NCBI RefSeq assembly: GCF_910592395.1
Contig: NC_088323.1
Location: forward strand, 7,504,001-7,568,000
Reading direction: 5' to 3'
DNA from: Lineus longissimus
Taxonomy: Eukaryota > Nemertea > Pilidiophora > Heteronemertea > Lineidae
DNA: 64,000 nucleotides
In this document: positions 53,325 through 63,479 of the stretch, in pieces
How the letters are laid out: every line of letters starts with the position of its first letter
Numbering within the stretch: the stretch's first letter is position 1
Notes under the pieces: generated by a model
The model's database searches: none
Told to the model about the DNA's origin: nothing
What the model saw: the letters and a program-made list of their open reading frames with translations, nothing else
Translations under genes and position numbers: made by a program

Positions 53325-54030
53325 TCACTGTATTGAACTCAATCGAGTATTGGCCATGAGGCTCTTGGCTCCATCTGTGAACAATTCAATTTCTACCCGG
53401 TTCCCTATGTTTTCACAAGTCTTTCCGAAGAAAGCATCGTTCATCAACTTGAAGTAGTCTTTCTCAAAATCAGTAGTAGAAACTATCCTTCTTTCTGTGT
53501 TGAACTCAATGTAGGACGCCAACCACTTTGACTGCTTGAACCGGATTACACAACGAACCTTCTTTAGGTCAATTCCTTGCTTTAAGTAAAACTGTAGAAT
53601 GCACTATGTAGTTGGTCTTATCCTTCTGTGCCAGGCGGGATCATCATTTCTACCTTTGATCTTTTTTCATTACCTAGTAACTCTCTCTGGTAATTACTGA
53701 GTGTAGAGAGATTCAGGACAGAATGGAAAGTTCTTTGATTCGAACTTGATGTTAAGGGCAAGTCAAAGCAACTTCTATGAAAAATCCTACTTCACTGTTT
53801 TCAGGAATTGACATCATATGCTCTTCAATTATCGATTCCAAGTTTCCTTCGATCATTTCAAAACTGCCGTAAGGCTTGGGTTCCATCATTGCCCAACCGT
53901 AAAGGTTATTTGCATCAATGAAGAGTAGCTTGTGGTTCGCCTTGACGTTTCTTGTTCCCTCTATGCCAGAAATGCCTCCTCTATTGCCTTTTCAATATTA
54001 AGTAAAATGTTGTAATCTGTCAGTAGTTCG
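53325..54030 (-). pseudogene. Family-B DNA polymerase, palm region (unit 2)
   Basis: Palm motif A appears as LLFIDANNLYGWAMMEPKPY at about 53879-53938 (D-x2-N-LYG type). Downstream in the same strand come FKQSKWLASYIEFNT and KLMNDAFFGKTCENIGNRV (53325-53560). The order and motifs match protein-primed PolB of Polintons/adintoviruses. Several frame changes separate them (for example near 53790 and 53640). Motif C (YxDTD) was not found. It would have synthesised DNA using a terminal-protein primer; this copy is dead. Confidence 0.8.
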
Positions 54031-54072
54031 AGATTTATTTCAGTGTATTTCAACCCGCCTGCCAAGTTAGTT

Positions 54073-54801
54073 AGGTGACCTGAAACTCTTTTATTAAAAT
54101 TTAACTTTGGTTATAAATAATAGGGCATAATGTAAGAAGCAGAAGTGTGAAAACTGCATGAAAATCAAACTAGTCATCTTAAAGTTACAGCAGTATGTAA
54201 TTCAAACATTCCCGGTTCTGCTGGAAAAACAACTGCTGTCGGAGTGGCGCAATGGTAACATCAGCGCCTGTCACCTCTGAGGTCCCGGGGTTGATTCCCG
54301 GTCAGTCCCAGTACACTCATTTTCTAGAGAGGACATCTCTCTTCAACAGCGTAGGTTTCCTCCAGGGTCCCTGGTTTCCTCCTACTTACAATACAATGGG
54401 CCAATATTGTTTATAGAGCTAATAATGTCCTTGTTGATGCTCAGCTCTCAACTCAATATTTTTAACAAATTGATGATGTACATAACTGTGCTGTATACTG
54501 AAATAAAGTTTTGATATTTTCATGCTTATATTCTAATTACCTTGTCACAGGTATGAGCTTTTAGTGAACATGTTGATGTACAATTTTAAGATACAGGCAT
54601 GAAAGTATAAAAAACTTTATTTCAGTACAGCACAACGTACATGATCAGTTTGTTCTTCCTACACCACCTGGAATGTTTGAATTTATAGCTGCAATAACTT
54701 GAAGATGGGTAGTTCGATATTCATGCGGTTTTCATCACTGTGTTTGTTATCTTATGCCCTATTAGTTTTCCCCTAAGTTGAAAAAGTGTGGCAGGTGACA
54801 T
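54073..54801. mobile_element. Palindromic TTAA MITE copy with a SINE inside
   Basis: Left end GGTGACCTGAAACTC, right end GTGTGGCAGGTGACAT followed by TTAA (54802-54805). Without the SINE it is about 493 bp. Its right end is the uninserted counterpart of the BEL/Pao 2 site. Confidence 0.82.
54233..54463 (+). mobile_element. tRNA-derived SINE
   Basis: The RNA polymerase III A box TGGCGCAATGG (54245-54255) and B box GGTTGATTCCC (54289-54299) are about 33 bp apart, as in tRNA genes. A non-tRNA body (CCTCCAGGGTCCCTGGTTTCC) and an AT-rich end follow. AACAA flanks both sides (54228-54232, 54464-54468). Other MITE copies lack this segment. The anticodon-stem region is not paired as in a working tRNA. 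Confidence 0.8.
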
Positions 54802-54846
54802 TTAAGCTGTGTGGTGAGTAACTGTGACAAGGATCGATCGAAAGTA

Positions 54847-55290
54847 CTAAATTAACATCCGTGAATTTCTCAAATGAATCGGCTCGTGGGAAAAAACATA
54901 AGTTTCGAGATACAGATAAATGAATTTTCGGTGATTTCTGATCTTAAAATGATCCCACATTCTTTTTGCCTCTTGGTAAACTGAATCGTTTACCATTTCA
55001 TTCTTTAATTCGTCAAAGAACATAGACGTCTCCAAGTACGTTCTAACTTTCTTGTGATGTGTCAAATGAATCATGAACTTTCTTAACAGCTTGAACTCCG
55101 AAGTATTGGGAAACTGCTGTCTTGTAATTTTGAAGTCATAGCCTACCATTGTTTTGGTTATGTTTTCTAAGCTGGACTGAAAGAATACGTGCGAGTCTAA
55201 AAATCTAACACAACTAAACCTAAATGAAACGAATTCTTCTGAGGTTTCAGCAAGTATTTTAAGTTTCTTGTGCGATGGCAGTTTAGTCAT
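54847..55290 (-). pseudogene. Family-B DNA polymerase, exonuclease-proximal part (unit 2)
   Basis: 147 codons: EFVSFRFSCVRFLDS, FFQSSLENITKTM, then YLETSMFFDELKNEMVND, YQEAKRMWDHFKI and FIYLYLETYVF. These match in order the 'FISF..LRFIDS', 'Y-D---F-E--LP---F-L', '-Y--AKK-W--F-IK' and 'YHDLYLKTDVLLL' positions of Polinton/adintovirus PolB. The terminal T-D-V-LLL is changed to T-Y-V-FSH. It is the best preserved piece of the gene in the window. Confidence 0.82.
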
Positions 55291-55439
55291 TTAATCTCTA
55301 ATGAAGAGGTGAGAATCGTAATTACTAAGATTGTGATGGACACTGGAACGAACATGGCTTTCTTCTCATTCAGATTGCAAGACTGGTGAGCAGCTTCTCT
55401 GTCGTTTCCATTGCAGTGATTGTGATCTTTGACTCTGTC

Positions 55440-55640
55440 ATAACCTAGCAGCTGATTGCATCAGTAACACTTTGTTTCTTTACAAATTTCTTCCAATCTT
55501 CGTTTGTTATGATGAGAGGAATTTTCGAGTTCAGTCGATTGGAGAATAATGCTTCTAGTATAATTAACCAGCTACAGGAATCATCTACAGCATCAGCACC
55601 CCTGTAAACTGTGTACTCACTCCTGTAGAGGTTTGGGTAG
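55440..55640 (-). pseudogene. Family-B DNA polymerase, N-terminal piece (unit 2)
   Basis: Minus-strand frame SEYTVYRGADAVDDSCSWL, ending IPLIITNEDWKKFVKK. The 'YRG-DAV' and 'P--IT-EDW--F' words are found just upstream of the exonuclease part in Polinton-type PolB. Frames between this and 55290 are broken. Confidence 0.6.
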
Positions 55641-55894
55641 TCAGGCTACAGCATCCCTTTGGATTTATGCAAATTTATTGTCTACCCATAAAGTAGTAAA
55701 TCCCTAACCCCACACCACTCAATCCTAAAATAATACAAAGGTACTCGTAAGTCTACATTTCAGAACTTAGCTGGTAGTAGCCACTTCATTGTGATCTTTT
55801 AGGAATTCCTATTTGATAATATTGGTTTGTATATTGTACAGTGTAAGTGCGGTGTCAGCATGTCTTAGGTCCACAGCTGCCTCATTTTCTCTCT

Positions 55895-56101
55895 TTAATT
55901 CAAGATTAACGAAGTCAACGATGACTTTCTATGTTCCTTCAATTCTGTTAAGGCCTTCTGTAATTCTTCTTGTGCCAAATTGTCTCTTTTCATTTCTGCC
56001 TCGTGACCGTTCTGGCCTAGTACTTTGAAAAGGTAACCAGAACCAGTGAATGCTAATTCATTAACCATTCCAGAGCCAATCATCATAGCAATGTTCGCCA
56101 T
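55895..56101 (-). CDS. Small coiled-coil ORF beside the capsid gene (unit 2)
   Basis: 68 codons, MANIAMMIGSGMVNELAFTG..., then a Glu/Lys-rich helix (LAQEELQKALTELKEHRK). It ends early by frameshift compared with unit 1, where a LINE is fused to it. The AFTGSGYLF start followed by a helix recalls small proteins encoded near capsid genes in Polinton/adintovirus-like elements; no function is assigned. Confidence 0.45.
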   Translation of the reverse strand: MANIAMMIGSGMVNELAFTGSGYLFKVLGQNGHEAEMKRDNLAQEELQKALTELKEHRKSSLTSLILN

Positions 56102-56175
56102 TTGATTTAGTGTATTTACAAGAATTACAGTATTGCCTTTCGGTGTTAGTGGGTATTAGTAACAACCGAAATGTA

Positions 56176-56865
56176 TTAATTGGCCAGTCGAAGATTGAAC
56201 TGACAATTGGTGTTGTACGTCAAAACCATTTTAAGGTCAATAATGTTATTGAGCTCATCAGTTAAGCGGATGTTAATCTTGTTGAATCGTGATTTGTGTG
56301 GTATTTCTATTGGCTTATTTAAGGAATTTACTCTTGTATCTCCAAGGTTAGCTTCCTTCACGATCGGATTCAAGGCTTATACATATGATGGTTCACCATT
56401 TTTGAGTACATTATTAGAATTGACTATGTGACAGTGAAAAAGAAAATAGTTCATTGGTCTAAGATTGATGTGCCTGTCGCTTACAATTTCACCTTCTTCT
56501 GAAAAATAAGGCTTTCACGAATGTTTAAAGCCGAGCAAGTCATTGCTCTTTTCAACAAACATGATTTGATAACGCTCCTCATTAAACGCATATTAATAAC
56601 ATTACCAGTGTGCTATTCTACATCAAATCTAACCACACTTCTACTTAAACTGTTATCCTTTAAAATTGATCTGAAAACACTCTTGGAAAATTTTCTAGAG
56701 ACCATAAGGTATTGTATTACATTTCATACGAAATCCCTTACCTTGATTTCGTTATTTTCTAGCTTCGCTGATGTCGTGGAATGTACAAAGTATCCCTGCA
56801 TATGTCAAACTGATGTTACTAGCATTATGAATTTCGGAGTTAAGATGTACAGGCACATCACTTGA
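56176..56865 (-). pseudogene. Penton-like minor capsid remnant (unit 2)
   Basis: The same region as 44611-45416, with FNKINIRLTDELNNIIDLKM in the terminal frame (56176-56373) and a degraded upstream part. Broken by stops. Confidence 0.5.
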
Positions 56866-57193
56866 ACTCGGTTCTGGGCAGTCACTGGAATCGATATGTA
56901 GAACAGTTTTCATGTATTCTATTCATATTCTACTTGCATCTCTTCTCAATAATAAAGGCACGATTATAGGAGATATCTTGCTATTCGTTCAAAAGGAACC
57001 CGTACAACCACAGGAAACGGACCCTGTTTCATTCATAAACTGTGGGTCAGGCTCAGCAATATTGATGAAGAAATCATACTTCTCGCAAATAAGCATAGCG
57101 CTATTATGCCAGCTGGGGTAAGAGATATGATGAATGACGCTTTAATTAGATGAGAGGGATAATCTATTCTTTATCTATTTTGGACCAATCATA

Positions 57194-57406
57194 TTGATCC
57201 GGCTCTCGCATAACAGTTTTTCTAAGAGTAGTTGTTCGGGTAAACTTCAGGCATGCGCACAACGGTCGTTAGCAACGATCACCGAGACCGTGATGGTCGT
57301 CAAGTTAACAAGAATGGCGTCTATCATAGCAACGTATTTGCAAGTTTGGCCCAGATTAGACTCTCATAAAACGACCTTTTATGCTAACACACGTTGTAGA
57401 CAGTAA
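57194..57406 (+). other. 70-codon open frame, unit 3 copy
   Basis: Same frame as 12111-12323 and 45697-45909. Unrecognised. Confidence 0.25.
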
Positions 57407-57672
57407 CTAACTACCCAATGGAACATGTTTTTTCGCCAAACAATGATAATTTAAACGATTTTTATAGTTTGTCCAGGTAAGGGATTCCGTAGTTAAATAT
57501 GTGTGGCAGTTTAGGTGCGAAAACGTAGTAAATGTAGGTTAGAGTGCCGACCTTGAATACACAATATTTAGATACGCTTCTCGACAAGCTGGGGCTTTGA
57601 TTCTCCCGGGTCTTTTCCACTGTGTTGTTCACTGGCATTGCGCATAGTGGAACAAACAGCAACAGCGAATCT

Positions 57673-57899
57673 TGTAGAAATCTCAGTTACGACATTGATT
57701 TCTGTGGTCTGCAGATCACCTGATTGGTTGTGAGATCTACACATGCGCGGCGGATGTTGTGCCGGACAAGCTGATGATTGACTTGTATCAAAGTGTATCG
57801 AATGTTTAAGTCTCGTTAATAAAGAGAATGATCCAAACCGTTGTTCATATCCAGTGTAAGGTATCCAAGAAGGCAAAGGAAAGAAGAGAGCTCACTACA
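57673..57899. mobile_element. Solo LTR, 227 bp
   Basis: The insert starts TGTAGAAATCTC and ends GCTCACTACA (inverted TGTAG/CTACA ends). It is flanked by ATCT (57669-57672 and 57900-57903) and absent from units 1 and 2 (GAATCTTGACACTGTATC at 14217 and 46167). An AATAAAG lies near 57821. TG...CA ends with a short target duplication and no internal region indicate LTR-LTR recombination. The parent family is unknown. Confidence 0.8.
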
Positions 57900-57902
57900 A
57901 TC

Positions 57903-58286
57903 TTGACACTGTATCACCCTGCTTCATTCACTAAATGCTGGCAAATTCATCATGTTTATGTACAGTACATAGTTACAAGTTACATTGCTGATTATGAAAT
58001 TAACCTACCTCCCGATGGGACATACGGCTTCACCCGTCTGCTGTTATTTCTGGGCATGCATGCACTCAGAGAAATTAAAAACGCATACATCACTGTCGGG
58101 CGTTTCATTTCGCCGCTTTTTAGCTGTGTGGCTGAGGAACGTCACGATCGAATGCACATTATAAATTGTTTATTGCCATTCCGATTTCTTGAGTCTTCGA
58201 TTACTCCAAGAAAAAAATCGAATCAAGGAATAGGGAAGCCCAATAAAGCAGCGCGATTTCGATCAAATCCGGCTGTAACACATTGA
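57903..58286 (+). other. ~127-codon open frame, unit 3 copy
   Basis: Continues the core shared with 14198-14518 and 46175-46519. The longer N-terminus comes from the solo LTR and is not ancestral. Unrecognised. Confidence 0.25.
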
Positions 58287-60102
58287 CCAACAGACAATTT
58301 TGAGGACTGACTTGAAAAGCAATCAGAAAATCAGTCCTGCATGACGACGATACTATTCGTGAGCTGAATGAGTGCAGCTCACTTCATTGTATTCGCTATG
58401 TCGCCAACATGTGTTACGCCTTGTCTCTGCGTAAGGATATCATCTCCGAGAAAGCTCTTCAGTTACATCAGAGGCCTCTTACGTTGTATCTGCACCATGA
58501 AGTATCAGTCACAAATACATGTAAAAGATAAATCGAGAGCATTCTTGTGAATGGGTCAATTTCGAATTGACGGTCGAATTGAGCGACTAAGTCCAATACG
58601 TGAATATCCATTCGGCCAGTTCCAAGATTGTACGTCCGAATACTGAAGATGAGCTGTAAATTGAAATGGGCATTAAAAAACTCAGCATTTGAGGTGAAAT
58701 CTTCGAGGTAACCGAATAGTCAAATGTTGATGCTTTTCCATGTTTTCTCCTTGCATTGCCTTCATCTTGGCGGCGGATTCTTTACAGAAATAGAAAAGGC
58801 GAATTAGCATACCTCATTAGAATTATATGGAATATGGGTGTGAACAGCAGTTTGAATAGACTTAAGCATGTTTAGACCGAAAATCAGCATTTTAAGGACA
58901 TTTTTGTTGCCTTGGTAATGCCATTTCAGTGATCAGATGTGGGCTTGTGTTTTTGCCTCAGATACAGTATTTGTCACATCTGATACAATATACAAAATTG
59001 GCATCAATTTGATATAATTTAAATCCCGTTTTCCCAGATCTAGTAACTGATACGCTATGTCTTCGACATAAAAAATCGATGGATGAAACTCTAGGTAAAG
59101 TCAAGAGTACATATTCTTGTTTGTGTCACCTAACACTTCGGCTGTAATCTCACGAGCTTTCTCCTGTTGGTGTCATTTAACATTAGCAGCCCCACGTAAG
59201 CGCATTGTCACTAGAGGAAAAATGGATTGTATAGTTTAGGAGCTTATTAGAGAAAGAAAGAATGTTTCGACCCATAGTTTCAATACTGCAACAGCAGTAT
59301 TGCAAATGTTTCGTATTGATATTCAGTTTCATAATATCGATCATTTGGTCGTTTGTTATATAACAAGTATCATGATCACACTAGTCTATCGTTGCTTATC
59401 TACAAGATAAATATTTCTTGTGTGCTCTTTGATATAAATCGTCTATGCGATATGTGAATATGATAGTGCCCATCTTATATTTTATCAGTAAGATTTATTT
59501 TTATATCTAACCCTCTATCAGTATGAAGAGCACTTTTCTAAACTGCTTCGGATTAATATTTTTACTTTAACTTGTCTATCAGTGATATAGTTAGCGCTGC
59601 AAAACATTGTCACCTACCACTTCCCGAACTTATGACAAATAATAATAAAACGCATATTTCTACGGCGCCTTTCCGTGGGGTATACCAAGAACAAGGTGCC
59701 ACCGCTCCATATACCCTTTCGAATAGAAATGTTTTCAACTCTGCCTAGAATTTGTCAATGTCAGTGTTCTGTTCGCAATGAACAGGGCAACGCGTTCCAT
59801 TGTTTTGGACCACAGATGGGAAAAGCTGTCTCCCTTCAAATTAACACCAAACTAAGCATTGAAGTTTAGATTTATTGCATTTATTACCTTAAGGGGGTGA
59901 TTTTTTTGTTTCTCTCTCTTGGCGTGATTACCGAGAAAGCGACTGCTGTGGTATATTACTCGAGCTAAAACCCGTACATCCATAATGTATCATTTTTGCA
60001 GAGAGCACTTTTTGAAACAGATGTTCATCATTCCTTTAATATAAGTAAATCTTACGAAAAATATGGCGTGTATGAGTACTTAGTATACTGTAACTCAACT
60101 CA
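58287..60102. other. Unit 3 spacer
   Basis: Aligns with 14519-16358 plus 24724-25012. It keeps the 15246-15400 equivalent (58960-59115). No gene seen. Confidence 0.5.
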
Positions 60103-60340
60103 TTAAAGGCCATATATCAAGGTTTGAAAACATGCTTGATACTCATGAAATATGTTGAGGGTTAAAAAAACAAGATCCCAGACATTAAAAAAATTCTAAT
60201 AATAAAGTCATTATTTAGTTATTTCAATTTTCAATTTTAAACTATTTGAATTTTCCCACCACACACAACTTTAGATTAGTTCCACATGTGGCCGCTAGGG
60301 ATTTTTTGATGACGTAGATCAGGTCAGTCAGAACAAAGCA

Positions 60341-60714
60341 AGATGGCTTTCGCATACAGTTCAGAGAGTGAGAGCAGTAAATTTGAGGATGTTTTGGTCG
60401 ATACAGAAGGATATTTAAACGTTGAGCTGTACATGTTCGAGCCATTAATATCACTAGATCATAATGAGAGTGATCATTCGGACGAAAGTGATTAGAATTT
60501 GTGGTTAATCAATTTGCATGGCAGACCTGCCGATATAGCAAAGAAGACATTGATAGACGGTTGCAGATGCATAACATGTATGATTTTTGAACAGACTAAT
60601 GTTGCACAATATTGTTTCGCCTCGTCAGTGTTGTATCGCCAGTTATGTCATGACGCTGAACTACTATTGAAAAGTGACGGTATTATGCACAATCATCTTG
60701 ACGTGACGATATAA
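60341..60714 (+). pseudogene. P2X7 C-terminal (ballast)-like Cys-rich protein, broken
   Basis: ATG 60341 opens MAFAYSSESESSKFEDVLVD, continues to a LYMFEPL word and stops at TAG 60493-60495. The same frame resumes with GRPADIAKKTLIDGCRCITC, then EQTNVAQYC and SSVLYRQLCHDAEL. This recalls the 'PY-FEP ... WC-CG-C ... E--CC ... FR' pattern of the P2X7 cytosolic ballast and its many invertebrate relatives. The Cys pairs are partly conserved. It was judged by eye; a chance resemblance is possible but three motifs appear in order. Confidence 0.5.
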
Positions 60715-60898
60715 TGCCGTGCAACGTTAGATAGGCCTAGATGTCAGATGACAATAATCTGTCATTGACAGTGGCTGTCACTGACACTGACCTGTGTCGC
60801 TGTCACCTTGCTATGGCTGGAACACAAGAAGACACTATGCGGTATCACAGGACCCAATGGGGCCTACACAGTATGTATAACAACCGACCTCAGCAGCC

Positions 60899-61195
60899 TC
60901 AGGCATTAAATGCAATTGACATGGTTGGAACAGCTGTTTTTAACAAGTGGCATTTAATATTCAGTTGGATGCAGATATCCGGCTTCATGTGATAATCCGT
61001 ATCGATAAAGTGATCACTGCAAAGTTTGGCCGAAGGCCCAGGCTTCCAACACTCCAAACGTTTGCACTTCCGAATCCACAGCTTCCTCCTCTCTCGTTCA
61101 ACTGGCTTTGGAAATTCATGAAAATGGGTCCCATCCGTCATTCGATTGTTCTTTGTGCTAGCCTTGACACAATTCGGAGCCACACAATACACCAT
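60899..61195 (-). CDS. THAP-type zinc-finger protein
   Basis: 98 codons. The C2CH signature is MVYCVAPNC, an invariant-type Pro/Trp region (FHEFPKP, RKLWIRKC) and LCSDHF, and the closing AVPTM word of THAP domains follows. THAP domains bind DNA in a sequence-specific way; here it would be the DNA-binding part of the element's transposase. It ends soon after the domain with no catalytic region, so it could act as a binder or repressor of the terminal repeats, or simply be a deleted transposase. The frame is intact. Confidence 0.85.
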   Translation of the reverse strand: MVYCVAPNCVKASTKNNRMTDGTHFHEFPKPVERERRKLWIRKCKRLECWKPGPSAKLCSDHFIDTDYHMKPDICIQLNIKCHLLKTAVPTMSIAFNA

Positions 61196-61503
61196 AGTGA
61201 ATGAAACACATTACTTCCAGGTGTGCATAATTAATTAAGGCCCTCCTGCTTTTATGATTGCATGACATGTACAGATGACCTGATCTACATCACAACTTTT
61301 GCTGAACCCGCCGCCTGGCTCTAACAAGCCAGTTGCTAGCCTGATCAGGTAATCAAGTTGTCAAACACATAATTGGCTATATCTTCAAAATGGATGGAGC
61401 TAATTGCATTTGGTTTTCTGTATTGTATAAAGTGTTAGGTACACTTTTGAAATCGCCTTACAGCAGAAAATGGCAAAAAACCTTGATATATGACCTTTAA
61501 GCA

Positions 61504-61860
61504 TTAAGGCACAAATCGATATTGAGAAATCGCTGATGATCTTACAGGAGAATAGCGTGGGCAATGGTTAAACGGCACGAAATCACACGTTCTGGAATTA
61601 CTGTTAAACACTAATGCCTGATACTGGAAAAGCTTTACTGGCTGATTTCCAAGAAGCACAGAACTCATACTACCACATTCGAGCTTTGAACGGATTTCAG
61701 TACCGGGATGTGCATACTTTTCCATTACAAAATAGTTACTCTCTCTATATAAATTGACTATCCTTTCGTCTCCACTGACAGCCGATCGTCGAGTAAATAA
61801 GGGTCCTGACAAAATGAACAAAAAAAGTTCGTGAAGGGGTACATTAGGCTTGGTTTTCAC
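61504..61860 (-). CDS. ORF C of the LamG cluster (unit 3)
   Basis: 118 codons, same family as 25020-25337 and 48244-48591. Unrecognised. Confidence 0.35.
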   Translation of the reverse strand: MKTKPNVPLHELFLFILSGPLFTRRSAVSGDERIVNLYRESNYFVMEKYAHPGTEIRSKLECGSMSSVLLGNQPVKLFQYQALVFNSNSRTCDFVPFNHCPRYSPVRSSAISQYRFVP

Positions 61861-61952
61861 ACAGAATGACTTCTCTTTGGACGAGGTTTTCTTTAACTAT
61901 TTCAGGATGAATATCTGAGAGAATAATGTGTCCTGAAGTAAATGCTCTACAT

Positions 61953-62369
61953 TCACCTACTTGTATATATGACCACGTCCGTAATTACTAAGATATCGCC
62001 ACAAAGGCCAAGTCGAAACACCACCTCATAATAGTCGAACATTGTGGTGTCGGCGCCAACCCACTGTCTATCCAAATTGAACAAGATGAATGCCATCGGA
62101 CGACCATTTGCATCGTCATGATCGTATCTCCCGTTTCTTGAATATTTAGAAACGCGGCTCTTAGATATCCGTGTACAATCATCATCGCATGCAACTAGCT
62201 CATCGTTCCTACTTTCGAATGGCAGGTCACATGCTAAGTGGTTCATGGTTTGGTCTTCCAGCGCCATTAACAGCAAGTTTTTTAAATGTGTTCTTGGAAA
62301 GCTACCAAATAACGGAAATATGCTTGATTGGCCTACCTTGCTCGTACAACATACGTATACTCCGGTCAT
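61953..62369 (-). CDS. ORF B of the LamG cluster (unit 3)
   Basis: 138 codons, MTGVYVCCTSKVG start and conserved CDLPFESRNDELVACDDD. Overlaps the LamG ORF end in another frame as in unit 1. Unrecognised. Confidence 0.4.
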   Translation of the reverse strand: MTGVYVCCTSKVGQSSIFPLFGSFPRTHLKNLLLMALEDQTMNHLACDLPFESRNDELVACDDDCTRISKSRVSKYSRNGRYDHDDANGRPMAFILFNLDRQWVGADTTMFDYYEVVFRLGLCGDILVITDVVIYTSR

Positions 62370-63120
62370 TCAGTAATCTGTCATACAACAGAAAAGATGA
62401 AATCTCTCCGAAGTCAGTTTGACCTATTTGGATGAATCTTTCCGGCCACAGCCTTAGTGTCCAAGTACTAGTGGTCGTTGTTTGCCGATCACCGTTGATA
62501 AACAATTCACGTTGTCTACCCGAACCACGCAATGCGTAAAAATACCATATATTGGCCCTTATCATTGCTTTAGAGACATTTGACTGAATTATTGAAATGC
62601 CCCCTCGTTGCCCAATGGTCATCCTTAGCTCACAAGTATTATTTCCAAGACTACTTTCAAGGAATAAAATTCCAATATAAAGATATTGCCGTTGCCAATG
62701 TTGCCAGCTGTGCAGAATAAAATGTTCACGACCTGTATGGCATATCCTCCGTGCATAAAATGCTATTGCAAATTTGTCCTTCAATGGCCCTGCAAACTTG
62801 TTGTCAGTTAAGCTCTGGCCCTTGCCGCTAGGAGTCTGCCCAAATGACATGACAGTACCGAAGAGTCGTGATCCCACATAACTATATCGATGCTTCAGCT
62901 TCCTGGTAAGACGAATCGCCCAGCAAACGAGAGATTTTATCTCAGTGGTCTGCGATGATGATATCGCAGTGATGCGCGATAAGAATATCGCCTGTCTGTG
63001 GCTGAATCCGGCCATCACAGCTTTCTTCTTATTAGACCCAGGTCTCTGCGATGGCCGATACTTGTCGAAGTCTCCTGTACATGTAGGCCTAATCACTGCG
63101 TGTAATAATAACTTGTGCAT
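62302..63120 (-). CDS. LamG/concanavalin-like lectin-fold protein (unit 3 copy, intact)
   Basis: 272 codons, open over its whole length like the unit 1 copy. There are scattered substitutions and a two-codon length difference near the N-terminus (VIRPTCTGDFDKY against VITCTGDIDKY). The jelly-roll signatures WYFYALRG, ELFINGDRQ and FGEISSFLLYDRLLNDRSI are kept. Possible secretion signal after MAGFSHRQA. ORF D is upstream, ORFs B and C downstream. Biological role unknown. Confidence 0.55.
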   Translation of the reverse strand: MHKLLLHAVIRPTCTGDFDKYRPSQRPGSNKKKAVMAGFSHRQAIFLSRITAISSSQTTEIKSLVCWAIRLTRKLKHRYSYVGSRLFGTVMSFGQTPSGKGQSLTDNKFAGPLKDKFAIAFYARRICHTGREHFILHSWQHWQRQYLYIGILFLESSLGNNTCELRMTIGQRGGISIIQSNVSKAMIRANIWYFYALRGSGRQRELFINGDRQTTTTSTWTLRLWPERFIQIGQTDFGEISSFLLYDRLLNDRSIRMLYEQGRPIKHISVIW

Positions 63121-63252
63121 TTCTCATTTCTCGTTTGCCAATGTAGAAGTAAAAAGTGTCCTTCGTGAAAGAGTGTCCGGCCCTATTCTATTCTCAGGAA
63201 ATATGGTATATGATTCTAAAGCGGCCATGATCGTCAATACATAAGAGGGTGT

Positions 63253-63474
63253 TTAAAGCACAATAGAGTCCTTGTTTCCCGGACATTCTATCCCAGGACA
63301 CTTCAAACTTCTACACCGGCGCTTTAGAGGGTATTTAAATGAATGAGGTAAAATACGTTGGCCACGATAGTCGACAGTAAACATACTTAAACCCCCATTC
63401 GCAACCAACGTTAGTCGACCCTTATCTATTCTCAAGAATGGTCGGACAACTTTGGCTTTGCGAAGGTCGCTCAC
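63253..63474 (-). CDS. ORF D of the LamG cluster (unit 3)
   Basis: 73 codons, MSDLRKAKVVRPFLRIDKG with the basic Cys-containing end. Unrecognised. Confidence 0.3.
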   Translation of the reverse strand: MSDLRKAKVVRPFLRIDKGRLTLVANGGLSMFTVDYRGQRILPHSFKYPLKRRCRSLKCPGIECPGNKDSIVL

Positions 63475-63479
63475 ACGTT

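Larger units (their letters stand above)
45429..56932. repeat. Large tandem unit, copy 2 (about 11.5 kb, no LTR insertion)
   Basis: Starts at CTACTTGTAGCTCTTC and runs to the next occurrence of the same region near 56930. It is the cleanest copy and serves as reference for the empty sites of the MITE, gypsy, BEL/Pao 2 and LINE insertions in unit 1. It has its own small insertions (51092-51199, 54233-54463) and a duplicated polymerase/MITE segment at 52149-53522. Confidence 0.85.
60107..61496. mobile_element. TTAA transposon encoding a THAP domain (Kolobok-like), 1390 bp
   Basis: Terminal inverted repeats AGGCCATATATCAAGGTTT and (right, reversed) AGGTCATATATCAAGGTTT, flanked by TTAA (60103-60106 and 61497-61500). 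Units 1 and 2 show the empty site (ACTCATTAAGCATTAAGG at 25008 and 48232). A minus-strand THAP zinc-finger frame and a plus-strand P2X7-ballast-like frame lie inside. THAP plus a TTAA target is the combination known for Kolobok transposons. No catalytic core is visible, so it is non-autonomous. Confidence 0.88.

Noticed and set aside
54240-54312. Functional tRNA gene
   Set aside because: A and B boxes are present, but the cloverleaf and anticodon arm are not supported and the sequence continues as a SINE body.
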